Translations under genes and position numbers: made by a program
From: Serpula lacrymans var. lacrymans S7.9
Taxonomy: Eukaryota; Basidiomycota; Agaricomycetes; Boletales; Serpulaceae
DNA: 64,000 nt
Assembly (NCBI RefSeq): GCF_000218685.1
Contig: NW_006763299.1
Coordinates: 1,870,885-1,934,884, forward strand
Direction of reading: 5' to 3'
Shown here: piece after piece, positions 42,531-53,288 of the stretch
Numbering within the stretch: position 1 is the stretch's first letter
How the letters are laid out: every line of letters starts with the position of its first letter
Notes under the pieces: generated by a model
Told to the model about the DNA's origin: nothing
Seen by the model: only the letters and a program-made list of their open reading frames with translations
Databases searched by the model: none

Positions 42531-42569
42531 CTCTACCCTAACCACTTAGCCCTAACCGGCCAACCCTAA
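42525..42569 (+). repeat. Degenerate CCCTAA (telomere C-strand) cluster
   Basis: CCCTAA occurs at 42525-42530, 42536-42541, 42550-42555 and 42564-42569, all in the same direction, at the stop codon of the RT ORF. TTAGGG is the usual telomere repeat of filamentous fungi. Confidence 0.7.
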
Positions 42570-43262
42570 TCTTAACCTATGGTACCTGTCGGGCGGCTTC
42601 GGCTGTCCATAAACGGGTGGTGCTACAAGCTTTTGCTATGTCACCACGCCTAACAAATGTATGTTCACTCGCTATTGATAGCAGAGTTGCTTAAACACCT
42701 TGGTCACTACGGCGCCCCTCCGGGGTCGCCTTTTGCTCCCTATACTTTGAGGTCTTTCTGACTTCGTACTTTACTCTAATGTTAACCTTTCTTACTCTTC
42801 GGTATGGTCCGGGACCTTTCCTACCGGACCTTAATGATGAAATGACCCTAAAGGGGAGCCGCTGAGTCTAAACTCTATTATGGTCTGCTGACGTGATTGT
42901 CATGACACCTTTATCCGGAATTAACCGGTATCCGCCCCCCGGCATTCGTGTCGGACTGGGAGGGAGATAGAGCGGGTCTAGAAAGTGGTACAATTGTATT
43001 TGCGATTTGATGATTGGCTGATAAGCCCAGACGGCTTTAATGCGGCTTCAGAACACATGCCGGGCTATCTTTACCCGCGGGCCCCGAACCCTAAGCATGA
43101 ATGAGTCATGTAATCACCGCTGACTCGGCAATTGGTAATCCCTTGTCTAAGTATAGCACCTAGGCGAAAGAATGATGTGATACGGTGGTCTAGATCTACC
43201 GGCCCAGTTACCCCTGTCTAAATTTCACCCTATCTCGGCTCCCATCTCAGCAGTTCTCGCCC
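42570..43262. other. 3' untranslated region of the Penelope-like element
   Basis: About 690 bp without a frame, containing GGCGCCCCTCCGGGGTCGCC and CGGGCGGCTTCGGCTG, which can form GC-rich hairpins. It leads into the right pLTR. Confidence 0.55.
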
Positions 43263-43530
43263 AAGTAGTAAGCAAACTGGTCTTGTGATCGGTGACGCGT
43301 GTAAGTTCCGGACTTGTCCACAATAGGACTCCGTCGGAGTATGCGATTTAAAGTGCCGCTACTCTGCCAGTTTGCATTCACTATATAAACCTCTGAAGAT
43401 ACCACTGATGAGGAATAAAATCCGAAACTGCTCGTCTACCTCCATTGAGGGCAGTCTGGTATCTCTTCATCACGCCTCCAGCCCACCGATCTCACTCAGC
43501 CGCTTTGCGGCTTCGTTTGATCGCCACCTT
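43263..43530 (+). repeat. Right pLTR of the Penelope-like element
   Basis: Direct copy of the left pLTR at an offset of 4570 bp. It ends TCGCCACCTT and abuts the end block of the GCGACAACA satellite. Confidence 0.9.
43397..43464 (+). ncRNA. Type I hammerhead ribozyme in right pLTR
   Basis: Sequence identical to the left copy: stem I 43397-43404 with 43457-43464, CTGATGA at 43405-43411, GAAA at 43424-43427, predicted cleavage after C43456. Two functional-looking copies would release a unit-length RNA of 4570 nt from a full transcript. Confidence 0.93.
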
Positions 43531-43596
43531 GACCTAATTGGGCAACAACAGCCTGTTTTGAAACCGAGTCGGATTCGAAGGATAAAAGAGCTAGGA
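43531..43596. repeat. GCGACAACA satellite end block beside the Penelope-like element
   Basis: CCTAATTGGGCAACAACAGC to GGATAAAAGAGCTAGG matches 47911-47975 closely, so the element lies inside or at the edge of this satellite. Confidence 0.75.
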
Positions 43597-43597
43597 C

Positions 43598-46130
43598 TTG
43601 ATTGATTTTCCCCCGGCTTTTGTGGCAAAAGTCCTGTTTTTTTTTGTCTTATTTTTGCTTTTTTTGCCTTGATTTGTGTCCTATAAACCCAAGCCCCGTT
43701 GATACTAATCCTGGGCTTAGATGAGATTATTTTCTCAGATTTATTGACTGCTGTATTTGCTTGTGTTTCTTATTGCAAGTCTTGTATCTCAAGACTGAGA
43801 AATTTTGCATTTGTTGACTTGTTCTGTGTCTGTAAAGTTGTCTGACACTGGTAGGAATACTTGGCCTTGTCATTTTGCCAACTGAGAGTGATTTGTTCCT
43901 TTTGTTGTCTTCTCCCATGCTCACTTGATGGCTGGGTGGTTGTTTTTTTGCAAAATTTTTGTTTGTTTTGCCTTTGCTTTGCTTTGCCCTGATATGTGCA
44001 AATAGTCGTTGGGATGATTGCCATGCTCTGTTCATGTCTCATGTCTCTGTAGTGGTTGTGACTTGTCCCTTTGACTTGGTGGTTATTGCAAAAACCTCGT
44101 TTTTTTTGGTGTCTGTCTGGCCCTGTTTGGCTTCATTTTCTGCATAGACTCTGTCATATAATCCCGAAGTATTGCTTGGTAATCACAGACCTGTGGCGGG
44201 AAATCTTTCTCATTTTTGATTCTCTTATCAGGTTGTGCACAAGGGAATTAGTATACGTCTATACTAGATGTTTGCTGGTATGAACCATCACAAGTCCTTT
44301 CTCAGTCATGCATCAGTAGGATTGTATCTTATACTGAGAGGCATTTGGCAATCAAGAACACTAATCATTGATAGTGACAACTTGTTCTGCAAAAGTCCTG
44401 TTTTTCTTTTGACTCTGTTCAACTTCATTTGCTAGTACTGACCGTGATTTAGTATATGTGTACGCTAAATGATGTTGTGGCGTGGTGGTGGTGGGAACTA
44501 CTCTGAACCTGCTAACTTGGCCCCCCCAACCCCCCAAGGGGGGCTTTGTCTCTATGTTCCCATCACTGATGCTAGCCAGGACTTGGTTAATTTCCCCCCG
44601 GCTTTTGTGTCAAAGTCCTGTTTTTTTTTGTTTTGTTTTTGCTTTTCTTTGCCTTGATCGGTGTACTATAAACCTGAGCTTTGTTGATACTAATACTGGG
44701 TTTTGACGGGATATACTTGCTATTTTTCCAGATTTATCGACCGCTGCCTTTGTTTGTTTTTCCTATCACAAGTCTTGTGTTTTGTGACTGAGAATTTTCG
44801 CATTTTTTGACTCATTACCTGCTTATTCCTTGTGTCAGAATAGCAAACATGTGGGGAAAGTCATCCATGGATAGCTGATTTGACGGTTGTGTCGGGTTCC
44901 CTATCTGGGACAGACTTTGGTTGCTTATATTGCAATTGATATACCTCGCTCTTTTTGCTCTTTTTGTCTCCTGTTTTTTGTCTGCAATGGGTGGGAATGT
45001 GAAAATAATGGAGCATGTGACCAGTTGCTACGTTTGCTTTGCGTGATTGATAGCAAAAACCTCGTATTTTTTGACTTGGTTCTGTCTTGTCTTTTGTCTG
45101 TGATTTGACTTTTGTGTGTGGACATCTTGTTTGTTTTGGCTTCTGTTGTTCCGGACTTGGTTGATAGTATACCCAGGGATAGTGCAACATGTATGGATAA
45201 TTTGACATCTGCAGTTGGTCCCCTTTCTGGGCCAGACTTTGTCCTGTTCTTTCTTGAGTTATTTTTGATGTTTTTGTCTATTTTGTCACCTTGATGTCAT
45301 GAACATTGTCCAGATATTTTGCAAGGGATTGCGTGGATTTGTTGTCCACCTTGACTTGTATTTGGTCTGAATCAACGGTGCATGGCAGTGGTGATTTGGC
45401 CAAGGGAACTGTCAGTGACTTGGTTGGTTCGTACTTTTTGCTTTGCTTTGTTGTGTGTTGTTGGTATTTGTGGTTGTCCTACTCTAACATATTAACCAGG
45501 CCCCCCCAACCCCCCAAGGGGGGCTTATCACTACATTCCCGACGCTGATTCTAACTAGCGTATGATTGATTTCCCCCCGGCTTTTGGTAAAAGTCCTGTT
45601 TTTCTTTTGACTCACTTTTGCTACATTTTGCATTGGCTTTGTTTGTGATGATCCTGAGCATCGTTGGTATATTCCTGGGCTTGCAGTGGAGTGATTTGTG
45701 CACTGGGGTCACCATCTGTGGTACGATCAATTACCCTCTGTCATCTTCGATGGATTCCCATCCAGGACGGACTTTGCATTGATTTTTCTTGAATGACTTT
45801 TGTATTATTTTGTGTCATTTAGTACCTTGATATTGTCCATGTATGGGGCAGATTGCACGTGGGCTCTGTATCATTCTTTGTCTTTGAAATCCACTATCTG
45901 ATGGAATTTCACGTATTGGCAACCTTGACTTTGACTGTGGGTACTGGTTTATTTGGTGACTCAGAGTGATCCTGGAGTTTGTTGGTACTACTTGTGTGCT
46001 TGGCTGGGATGTACTTGCTATTTGAACAGAATTATTCACCGCTGCCTTATGCCACATTTCCTTATCACAGGTAGTATGACTATGATTGACAGATGACTGA
46101 CTTTTGTTTTTTTCTACTGTTTTTTTCATT
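43598..46130. repeat. ~980-bp T-rich tandem repeat, about 2.5 copies
   Basis: GATTTTCCCCCGGCTTTTG and the following CAAAAGTCCTGTTTTT start near 43602, 44587 and 45571. The GC hairpin GGCCCCCCCAACCCCCCAAG (44519, 45499) precedes copies two and three. In between, TTGATACTAATCCTGGGC-like blocks recur. No protein is supported; the frames are T-rich shadows. Confidence 0.8.
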
Positions 46131-47660
46131 ACAGTCTGAGTGCTGGGAGTCATAGATAATAGCACTCACATGCCTTGTCCGCGGGTGCGGAGCGGTGGCT
46201 GCACATTTAAAGCTGGACTTGAAGCTTCAAAAACCAGAGTACACTTTTTGACCCATGGATGCATGAATGAGATTTTCTTTTTCTGATGTTTATTTTACTA
46301 TAGCTCTTGTACTGGGAGTCATAGATAATAGCTCTCACATGCTCTGTCCACGGGCGCGGATTTATAGCTGTACATGTCAACCCGGACTCAGAGCATCACA
46401 AACTGGAGTACGCTTTTTGACTGATAAACAGATAACTGAGACTTTTTTTTCTCTACAGTTTATTTCATTACAGTCTGTGTATTTGGAGTCATAGATAATA
46501 GCCCTTGCATGCTTGTTCCGCGGGTGCGGAGCAGTGGCTGTACATTTGAAGTCAGACTTGAAGCTTCAAAAACCGGAGCGCACTTTTTGACCCGTAAATA
46601 CATGAGTGAGATTTTTTTTGCTTTATTGCTTATTCTGTTAGAGTGCTTGTACTAGGAGTTGTAGATAATGGCCCGCGGATGCGTCCCCTGCCTTCCGCGG
46701 GTGGTGGCTGTGCAATGAAACCCGGACTTGAAGCTTCAAAAACCGGAGCGCATGTTACGCACGAAGTGCTTAACAAAGTCTGAGGGTTCGTCGAGGTTTG
46801 TAAAGAGACTTATCCAAAGACAAGTTCGAGAACGTAGTTCTGAGTGGAGGTTTTCCAACGGGAGTTGGTCTTCTTCTGAATAGAAGTCTGATCTTAGGAG
46901 TCTAGCTTTGTAGGCGTAAACTGCGTAGAATCGTATTAGAGAATACTACTGCTGTTACATGGTATTTATAATGGAAAGGAATCGGTGATAGGAGTTAGGT
47001 CCTATCTAGGGCAGGTCCGTCTGTTGAGGACTAAGTACTATAATAGGTACTGTGAATGCGAGAGGAACGGAAGTGTACGTGAAGGAAATGAGTCATCGGT
47101 CAGATGGTATAACCGATGAGTAAAAAGAAATGAGTAGTCCTTAAATGTCCAATAGAGATCGTAACAGCGCACTTTTTGCTGATAGACAGATGGCTGATTT
47201 TCTTTTTGTTCTATTGCTGATTCTGTCAGAGTGCTTGTACTAGGAGTTGTAGATAAGGGCCCGCGGATACTTCCCCTGCCTTCCGCGGGTGGTGGCTGCG
47301 CAAATAAACCCGGACTTGAAGCTTTAAAAACCGGAGCACATTTTTTGACCCATAGATGCATGAGTGAGATTTCTTTTGTTCTACTGTTTATTATCTCAGA
47401 ATGCTTGTACTGGGAGGGATATATAATGGCCCACGGATGCTTCTCCTGTCTCCCGCGGGTGGTGGCTTTGCAAATAAACTCAGACTTGAAGCTTCAGAAA
47501 CCGGAGCGTGCTTTTTGACCCGTAGATACATGAATAAGATTTCTTTTGTTCTACTGTTTATTATGTCAGAATGCTTGTACTGGGAGTGATAGATAATGGC
47601 CCGCGGATGCTTCTCCTGCCTTCCGCGGGTGGTGGCTGCACAAATAAACATCGGCCTTGA
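46128..47660. repeat. ~172-bp satellite, about seven copies, split by a solo LTR
   Basis: Each unit carries TACTGGGAGTCATAGATAAT, a CCGCGG-containing GC block, GACTTGAAGCTTCAAAAACC and GACCCATRGATGCATGA. Units start near 46140, 46310, 46480, 46650, then 47235, 47405 and 47575. The solo LTR at 46753-47166 interrupts the fourth unit. Confidence 0.85.
46753..47166 (-). mobile_element. Solo LTR (TGTTAC..GTAACA), TSD GCGCA
   Basis: The 414-bp LTR begins TGTTACGCAC and ends GATCGTAACA, with the perfect duplication GCGCA at 46748-46752 and 47167-47171. In reverse orientation TATAAATACC gives a TATA box. It sits inside the 172-bp satellite, whose sequence resumes exactly after it. Confidence 0.9.
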
Positions 47661-47734
47661 AGCTTCACAAACCGGAGCACACTTATTGACTAATAGACCT
47701 TGTTCAATGTGTCCGCGGGGGAGTATAGTTATTG

Positions 47735-47975
47735 GGACACAACATGCTTAACTGGGCGACAACACCCATATTGGGCGACAACACTGAGAAATAGGCAACA
47801 TTTTCCAGGAATAGACAACCCAATTGGGAGACAACATCCATAATGGGCGACGACTCTGAAAAATAGGCGACATTTCTCAGGAACAGACAACCCAATTGGG
47901 CGACAACATCCCTAATTGGGCGACAACAGCCTGTTTTGAAACCGAGTCGGATTCAAAGGATAAAAGAGCTAGGAA
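47735..47975. repeat. Satellite with GCGACAACA units (block 3)
   Basis: At least three units like those at 31986-32190, closing with the end block to GGATAAAAGAGCTAGG. Confidence 0.8.
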
Positions 47976-48097
47976 CTACAAGGCTGTGTGCTATGTTTGG
48001 GCTACCTTGACCTTCAAAAACCAGAGCAGCAATGTAACAACCAGTTGTTTAAATGGATGAGCTGGTTTTCACATGTGCAAACTGGTACTAGTAAACT

Positions 48098-48409
48098 GTG
48101 CAACTGTCTCAAACAGAGAGGCTGAGGAGGGAAAAACAGCGGTGTAACTCAAAGAAAAGGCTGGTCCTAGCAGATGGTCTAAATGGCCAGTGGACTGATT
48201 CATATGCTATCCTCTGGTTCATCAAAGCTTGGAAGTTCTTCAATACATTCAATATCCCGCACTTGACTAAAGAGGTCTGTTGGCCTATCCTTGTGCACCC
48301 TGGCACTGTGACACTGCAAAATATCCACTGGGACAGCATATGTGCCTTCTTTGTTAAAGCTAGATCTTTTCCTGACTTCCAGAACTTAGATCAAGAATTT
48401 TGCATATAA
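48098..48409 (+). CDS. Hypothetical ORF, 103 aa (uncertain)
   Basis: An open frame beginning MQLSQTERLRREKQRCNSKK, with aromatic-rich centre (YAILWFIKAWKFFNTFNIPH). It may be a fragment of a larger gene; no family recognised. Confidence 0.25.
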   Translation: MQLSQTERLRREKQRCNSKKRLVLADGLNGQWTDSYAILWFIKAWKFFNTFNIPHLTKEVCWPILVHPGTVTLQNIHWDSICAFFVKARSFPDFQNLDQEFCI

Positions 48410-48950
48410 TTACTATAATTTCACAGGTAACAGATAGTATTGAGTGTGAATAGACCACTGTAAAATATACTGTATGCACTGATGTTGTACACTGAATATG
48501 TGATTACTAGGTGATCAGTGGGCAACACGTTTCATTGGCCTTGAAATGACTTATTTCAGTCACTACCAGAATGGGAATGAAAATCTTTATCTTAGTATGA
48601 CTGAACACATGAACCAAAAAGTACATATTTGCACTGTCATTTTAGGCATTTCCCCGGCTCAAATGTTAGTTGAGGAGGGTTTCGTCGGCTGCAAAAATCA
48701 GCCTCTCTGTCTATCACTCTGCAAATACCACCGAGGTCACGTGAAATACTGTATATAGACAGATTGAATCTTATCTATCTATAATGTTATAGTCCTTTAG
48801 AGATATCCTTCTCATCAATCCTCAGGCTCTCGGGACCAACTTTGTCCCTATCCATTTTTTTATCTAGAGTCCTCAACCTTCAGGGATTTTCATTCCAGTG
48901 AGTTTCTCCAATCATCTTCTGCTGTTCTGCTGATTTCGCTATTCCAGTTA
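48410..48950. other. No gene recognised
   Basis: AT-rich, with a 70-codon frame at 48546-48758 that shows no features. Confidence 0.4.
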
Positions 48951-48953
48951 ATC

Positions 48954-49349
48954 ATGTATTCTCATATGTCTATGTTGGTGCATAATGATAAACTTGATAA
49001 TAATAAATTTGATTTTTCTGAAATTTCTGATGCTGCTCTTCGAGTGTTGAATGACGATCCGTGTTGGTTAAATTATGGGTACGATCATTATTCCTCTCTA
49101 CTATTATCTCTCCCAGCTCCTATTCTTCTAGCTGTTTCTTCTAGAGTGTTACAACAATCTGGTCAGTCGCTGGAAAAACAAAATCGCTATTCTGCCGTGT
49201 CGGCTATTCTGGCTCATTTCTTGTCCCAGCATGCTTCGCTATCATTGCAGTCTGCTCCTCAATTATGTGCTCTTTCCAAATCCCCTTCACCATTCCTTTT
49301 GACAAATATCGCTTCCATTTGTCCAACAAATATTCTTTTTACACAGTAA
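48954..49349 (+). CDS. Hypothetical ORF, 131 aa (uncertain)
   Basis: The frame begins MYSHMSMLVHNDKLDNNKFD and contains LRVLNDDPCWLNYGYDHYSS, LLSLPAPILLAVSSRVLQQS and AVSAILAHFLSQHASLSLQS, which look like real helices. It could be a small gene or exon. No domain is recognised. Confidence 0.35.
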   Translation: MYSHMSMLVHNDKLDNNKFDFSEISDAALRVLNDDPCWLNYGYDHYSSLLLSLPAPILLAVSSRVLQQSGQSLEKQNRYSAVSAILAHFLSQHASLSLQSAPQLCALSKSPSPFLLTNIASICPTNILFTQ

Positions 49350-50346
49350 AATAAGGTCGCCCTCGGGTTCTTTCCATTTCTTGATGCTTTTGTAACCACA
49401 TTGATTATCTTGGGATCATTACTTACTAAAAATGATGTAACTACTGCTGCTTAATTGAAACACACTGTTTTTTCTTGGTAATCAAAACCGGAGTCGGGGA
49501 TTGGCGCCTCGCGCCGCTACAATTTACATGGCAGATTTTGCAAAACAATAAAATGCCCAAGTAAATTTTGAACATTATAAACACATTTCACCTGGGTTAA
49601 ATCCAAGACGACTCATCAAGACTTTAAAGTCTTTAGACGGCGGCTGCGACTCACTGGATCGCTGACCTTCTTTTGTTTCAGTCTCCGCATTGTGAGGCCG
49701 ACGGCACGATCAAGCTAAGCGACCAGAGAAACCACCTCTTGCCGCCCAAGTACCGACGTTTCGATTGCCGCGCGCTCAAACTTATAGCCTTGGCTTCTTC
49801 ACTCACAGCGTTAACTACGGACTCATCTTTTCGTCAATCTAGTAAGTCAACGCTGCGTCTGCCAGTATTTGTTTAGTTTCCTGTGCTAATGTTCTGTCCA
49901 AGCTTTATTTCGCTTGCTTTAAGCGCAGGATCCACCACGAATGCCTTCCGACACCGTTTAATTGGACAAGTAGACTATCCTGTGTCTTGCAATAAAATCT
50001 TAGCTAGCCTGACTACTAAGCTCTATTCTCGTCTACAACGTGACTATCACCTTTCGAGACAGGAAAAAAAGCGGACCGCTTACCCCTTTGAAAAGACTAT
50101 GATCGCAATTTTACATGATGGAACGCAAACGAATCAACCGCTTCACTTTCAGGGGACTCATATCAAACTTCATGGATCCCTGCCAGCGGCGAAAAGACGA
50201 TTTCTGTTGTCAAGGTTGTAAGGTAAATTTATCAGCTACCCCAATAAGTCATCTCCATTGACGTTTCCGTCAGCCGTTATAAGGCGGTCGCTTTCGATGT
50301 CTTCCCTCCAGAAGTACCTTCCCTCCACCTGACACAAGAGTAGGCA
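49350..50346. other. Upstream region of the catalase gene; no gene proven
   Basis: Two weak frames (49673-49876, 49883-50221) lie on the plus strand. The GC-rich start near 49490 (GGCGCCTCGCGCC) marks the transition to the conserved gene block. Confidence 0.4.
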
Positions 50347-52743
50347 ATGCGGTTCGCAGCCTTTCCAGCCCTTTTCGTTTCTAGTTTGGCCAGCGCCGCC
50401 GCTTCTGCTGAAAAGCGAGACACCTCCAGCACTCCCTTTGACATCTTTGATGGACCAAACGAGCAGGATACGCTGTATAACGATCCCGCCTCTAAGCTTG
50501 AGTACACGCTGTCAGGTGGTCAGCCGTAAGTTTCTTCACCTGCACGCTGCGGATGTCATTCATGTCCTGATTGACATGCAGTTATCCCAACCCACTGTAT
50601 GCGGACCGTTTGGGAACCACTGGACCCCTTCTCCTGCAGTCTACCAATCTGGTAAATGAAATCGCTTTATCCCTGTCGAGTCTGAATTGACCGTGGAGAA
50701 ATAGATTGAACAAATTGCTCACTTCGTTCGTGAGCGTGTGGTAAGCTAAATTTCAAGCATGTGCATGGCCTTTATCTAACTTCTATATGTAGCCTGAACG
50801 TACTGTTCACGCTAAAGGTGGAGGAGCCCATGGGTACTTTGAAGTCACCACCACGACTGGTGCCAACTACAGCATGGCTGATCTTTTCTCGACTGTCGGA
50901 AAGCGTACTCCTCTGACTGCACGTTTCTCAACCATTGCCGGTAACCTCGGTAACGCTGACAGTGTCAGAGACCTTCGCGGCGCTGCTTTCAAGTAAGGTC
51001 CCTTCATTTCGTTGGCAGATTGTTTCCCATGAGATTTTGTATCTTTTGTAGGATGCGCACGGATGAGGGTATCCTTGATTGGGTTTTCCTTAACCACCCT
51101 GTTTTCTGGCTCCGTGACCCCGTTAAATTCCCCCGTTAGTCAGGTGTTGATACTTATGACGACTTCAGTTGATTTGCTGCCACCTTGGTGATTTTCTTTT
51201 CTAGATTTCATTCGTTCGCAGAAGCGCGAGCCTCAAACCAACCTGTTGAACAAGAACGTAAATATTTTTAGATTCTTTTTTCATTGTGCCTCGCACTTAA
51301 CTGATTCTGTCGAATCGCAATATTTAGAACTTCTGGGGTACGTGGCGGTTATAACCTTATTTTCATCAATTTAGACTCAGGCCAATCTAGATTACCTCTC
51401 GGGAAACAACGAATCGATCTATCAGGTCATGCGTACCATGTCCGACTTGGGTACCCCTTACGGCTTCAGGTCAGTTTGTGTCGTTGCTTCGTCAGTGGAT
51501 GTAGGTTTTCTTATTATTGGCTGATAGACATATGAACGCTTGGAGTGGCAACACCTTCCGTGCTATCAAAGCTGATGGTAGCTTCGTTTATATCAAGTGA
51601 GTATTGAATAGTTTTCTCTCATGTCTGTCGACTACAACCCTTCCTCTCTCAGGATCTCGGCTTACACCGACCAGGGCGTGAAGAACAACACTGAAGCTGA
51701 GGCCGTCTTGCAGGCTGGCCAGAACCCCGACTTTGGTGTCCAGGATCTCTTTGACTCCATTGAGGCTGGCGACTTCCCAAGCTGGACCATCTACTTCCAG
51801 ACTATGACCCCTAGTCAGGCTGAGGCGTACAAGTGTATGCTTAAGACGTACTATTCACGTTGCCATTCGTGCTAAGTTACTTCTACCCCACAGACAATAT
51901 ATTTGATCTTACCAAGGAATGGCTCGTCGATGATGTCCCTCTCCAGGAAGTCGGCCGTATTGTGCTTAACCAGAACCCGTAAGTGATATTCGCTCTACTT
52001 GTTATGTCTTCGTTGTAACGCGTCGCGAATTATAGCACCAACTTCTTCGCTGAGATTGAGCAGATCGGATTCGACCCCTCTCAGATGGTTGGTCCTTGCA
52101 TTCCGTCTTTGGGATTCGACTTATATATGATGACGTTGACAGCCCAACGGTTTGGACTCCTCGGTTGACCCCACGCTCCAAGCTCGTTTGTTTGCCTACG
52201 GTGACGCCCAACGTTACCGCATTGGTGTCAACCACAAGCAGCTCCCCGTACGTTTCCTAATTACCCCCTGAATGTTTGAATACTAAAAAATATCATCTAG
52301 ATCAACTGCCCTCTGAACCCCACTGCCAACTTCCTGCGTGACGGTTTCATGAATTTCAACAACCAGGGCAAACGTCCCAACTTCGTTTCTCAGCAAGACC
52401 CTCTGAACGTTGAGCCGAACCCCTACCCAAACGAGAACCACACCGTTTGGACTGGTACTGCCCTCCAGTACCTCAGCACGCCTTCTGAGATCGACTTTGA
52501 CTTGCCCCGTATCTTCGTGAGTGGTGATGTCTTGGTGATATACCTGCCTGCTAACGCGATTACCTATAGTGGAACGGTCTTTCCGCGAATGACCAGGCAA
52601 ACTTGATCTCCAATGTCATTGGACATCTCGGTCTTGCCACTGACCAGTCCATCAAGGATAAGCAGTGCGCGATTTTCAACCACGTCAACGCGACTTTGGG
52701 TCAGGCGATTGCCAAGGGTGTTAATTGCACTCTTTCGTCGTAG
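50347..52743 (+). CDS. Secreted catalase, 532 aa
   Basis: Fourteen exons join in frame: 50347-50525, 50582-50651, 50705-50740, 50793-50992, 51052-51134, 51205-51257, 51375-51469, 51528-51596, 51653-51834, 51894-51978, 52036-52087, 52143-52247, 52301-52516, 52570-52743. Heme catalase splits hydrogen peroxide. The N-terminus [19 protein letters not shown] is a signal peptide followed by a KR Kex2-like site, so it is secreted or vacuolar. The distal His is in [15 protein letters not shown], the conserved Asn in [15 protein letters not shown], and the heme-ligand Tyr in [37 protein letters not shown] and FDLTKEW are also kept. The usual VGNN before the Asn is altered to VFLN. It belongs to the small-subunit type because no flavodoxin-like C-terminal domain follows. 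Confidence 0.95.
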
Positions 52744-53061
52744 ATGGTTTGTTATTGATAGAGGTAGATACACTTGAATTTTTAATATAAAATTAGAATT
52801 GGAATCGTGCTTTAGGCAAAACAGCAGTACTTTGATGTCATGCAAGTCGGTCGCCATGAGGTGGTGAACGAGGATAGTAAAGAGATTATCTTAAACGTGC
52901 GGTCAGGCGAGATGACAAGTGTTTCGACGACATGAAACCTAGGGTGCAAATATGGCCTACGAGTACACACATAAGTCGTTGTCGTGTGCTAACTTGGAGG
53001 GGAAAGATAGCCAGATAGGACGATGAGTCTCATGGATGTATCTAGAACCAGATGAACCTAT

Positions 53062-53135
53062 GGCCGACTAGCTCAGTTGGTTAGAGCGTCGTGCTAATAA
53101 CGCGAAGGTCTTGGGTTCGATCCCCACGTTGGCCA
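53062..53135 (+). tRNA. tRNA-Ile (anticodon AAU)
   Basis: A 74-nt cloverleaf: acceptor GGCCGAC pairs with GTTGGCC (one G-T), D arm GCTCAGTTGGTTAGAGC, anticodon stem TCGTG/CGCGA with loop CTAATAA (anticodon AAT), T arm with GGTTCGATCCC, and discriminator A. There is no intron. It lies between the catalase and PDI genes. Confidence 0.96.
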
Positions 53136-53288
53136 CTGATTTATTTTTGATGAGTACGTTGTAACTAATCTGTGACGTGGCGGCACACCTTTTTTGGATG
53201 CATGTTTCGTGGCCGTCATGCGACCGTTTCTACATCTTACCACTCTCCTGATCTATTATTTGTTTCGAGACCTCAGTTTTCCGCAACG

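Larger units (their letters stand above)
38693..43530 (+). mobile_element. Penelope-like element, Coprina/EN-minus type, with pLTRs
   Basis: Near-identical 268-bp direct repeats (38693-38960, 43263-43530; about five mismatches) bracket two reading frames. The larger encodes a Penelope-type reverse transcriptase without a GIY-YIG endonuclease. Each repeat holds a hammerhead ribozyme, as known for Penelope-like pLTRs. In basidiomycetes, endonuclease-deficient Penelope-like elements (Coprina) are telomere-associated; this copy sits between satellite blocks and has CCCTAA motifs after its ORF. The near identity of the repeats implies recent insertion. Target duplications are not evident. Confidence 0.9.
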
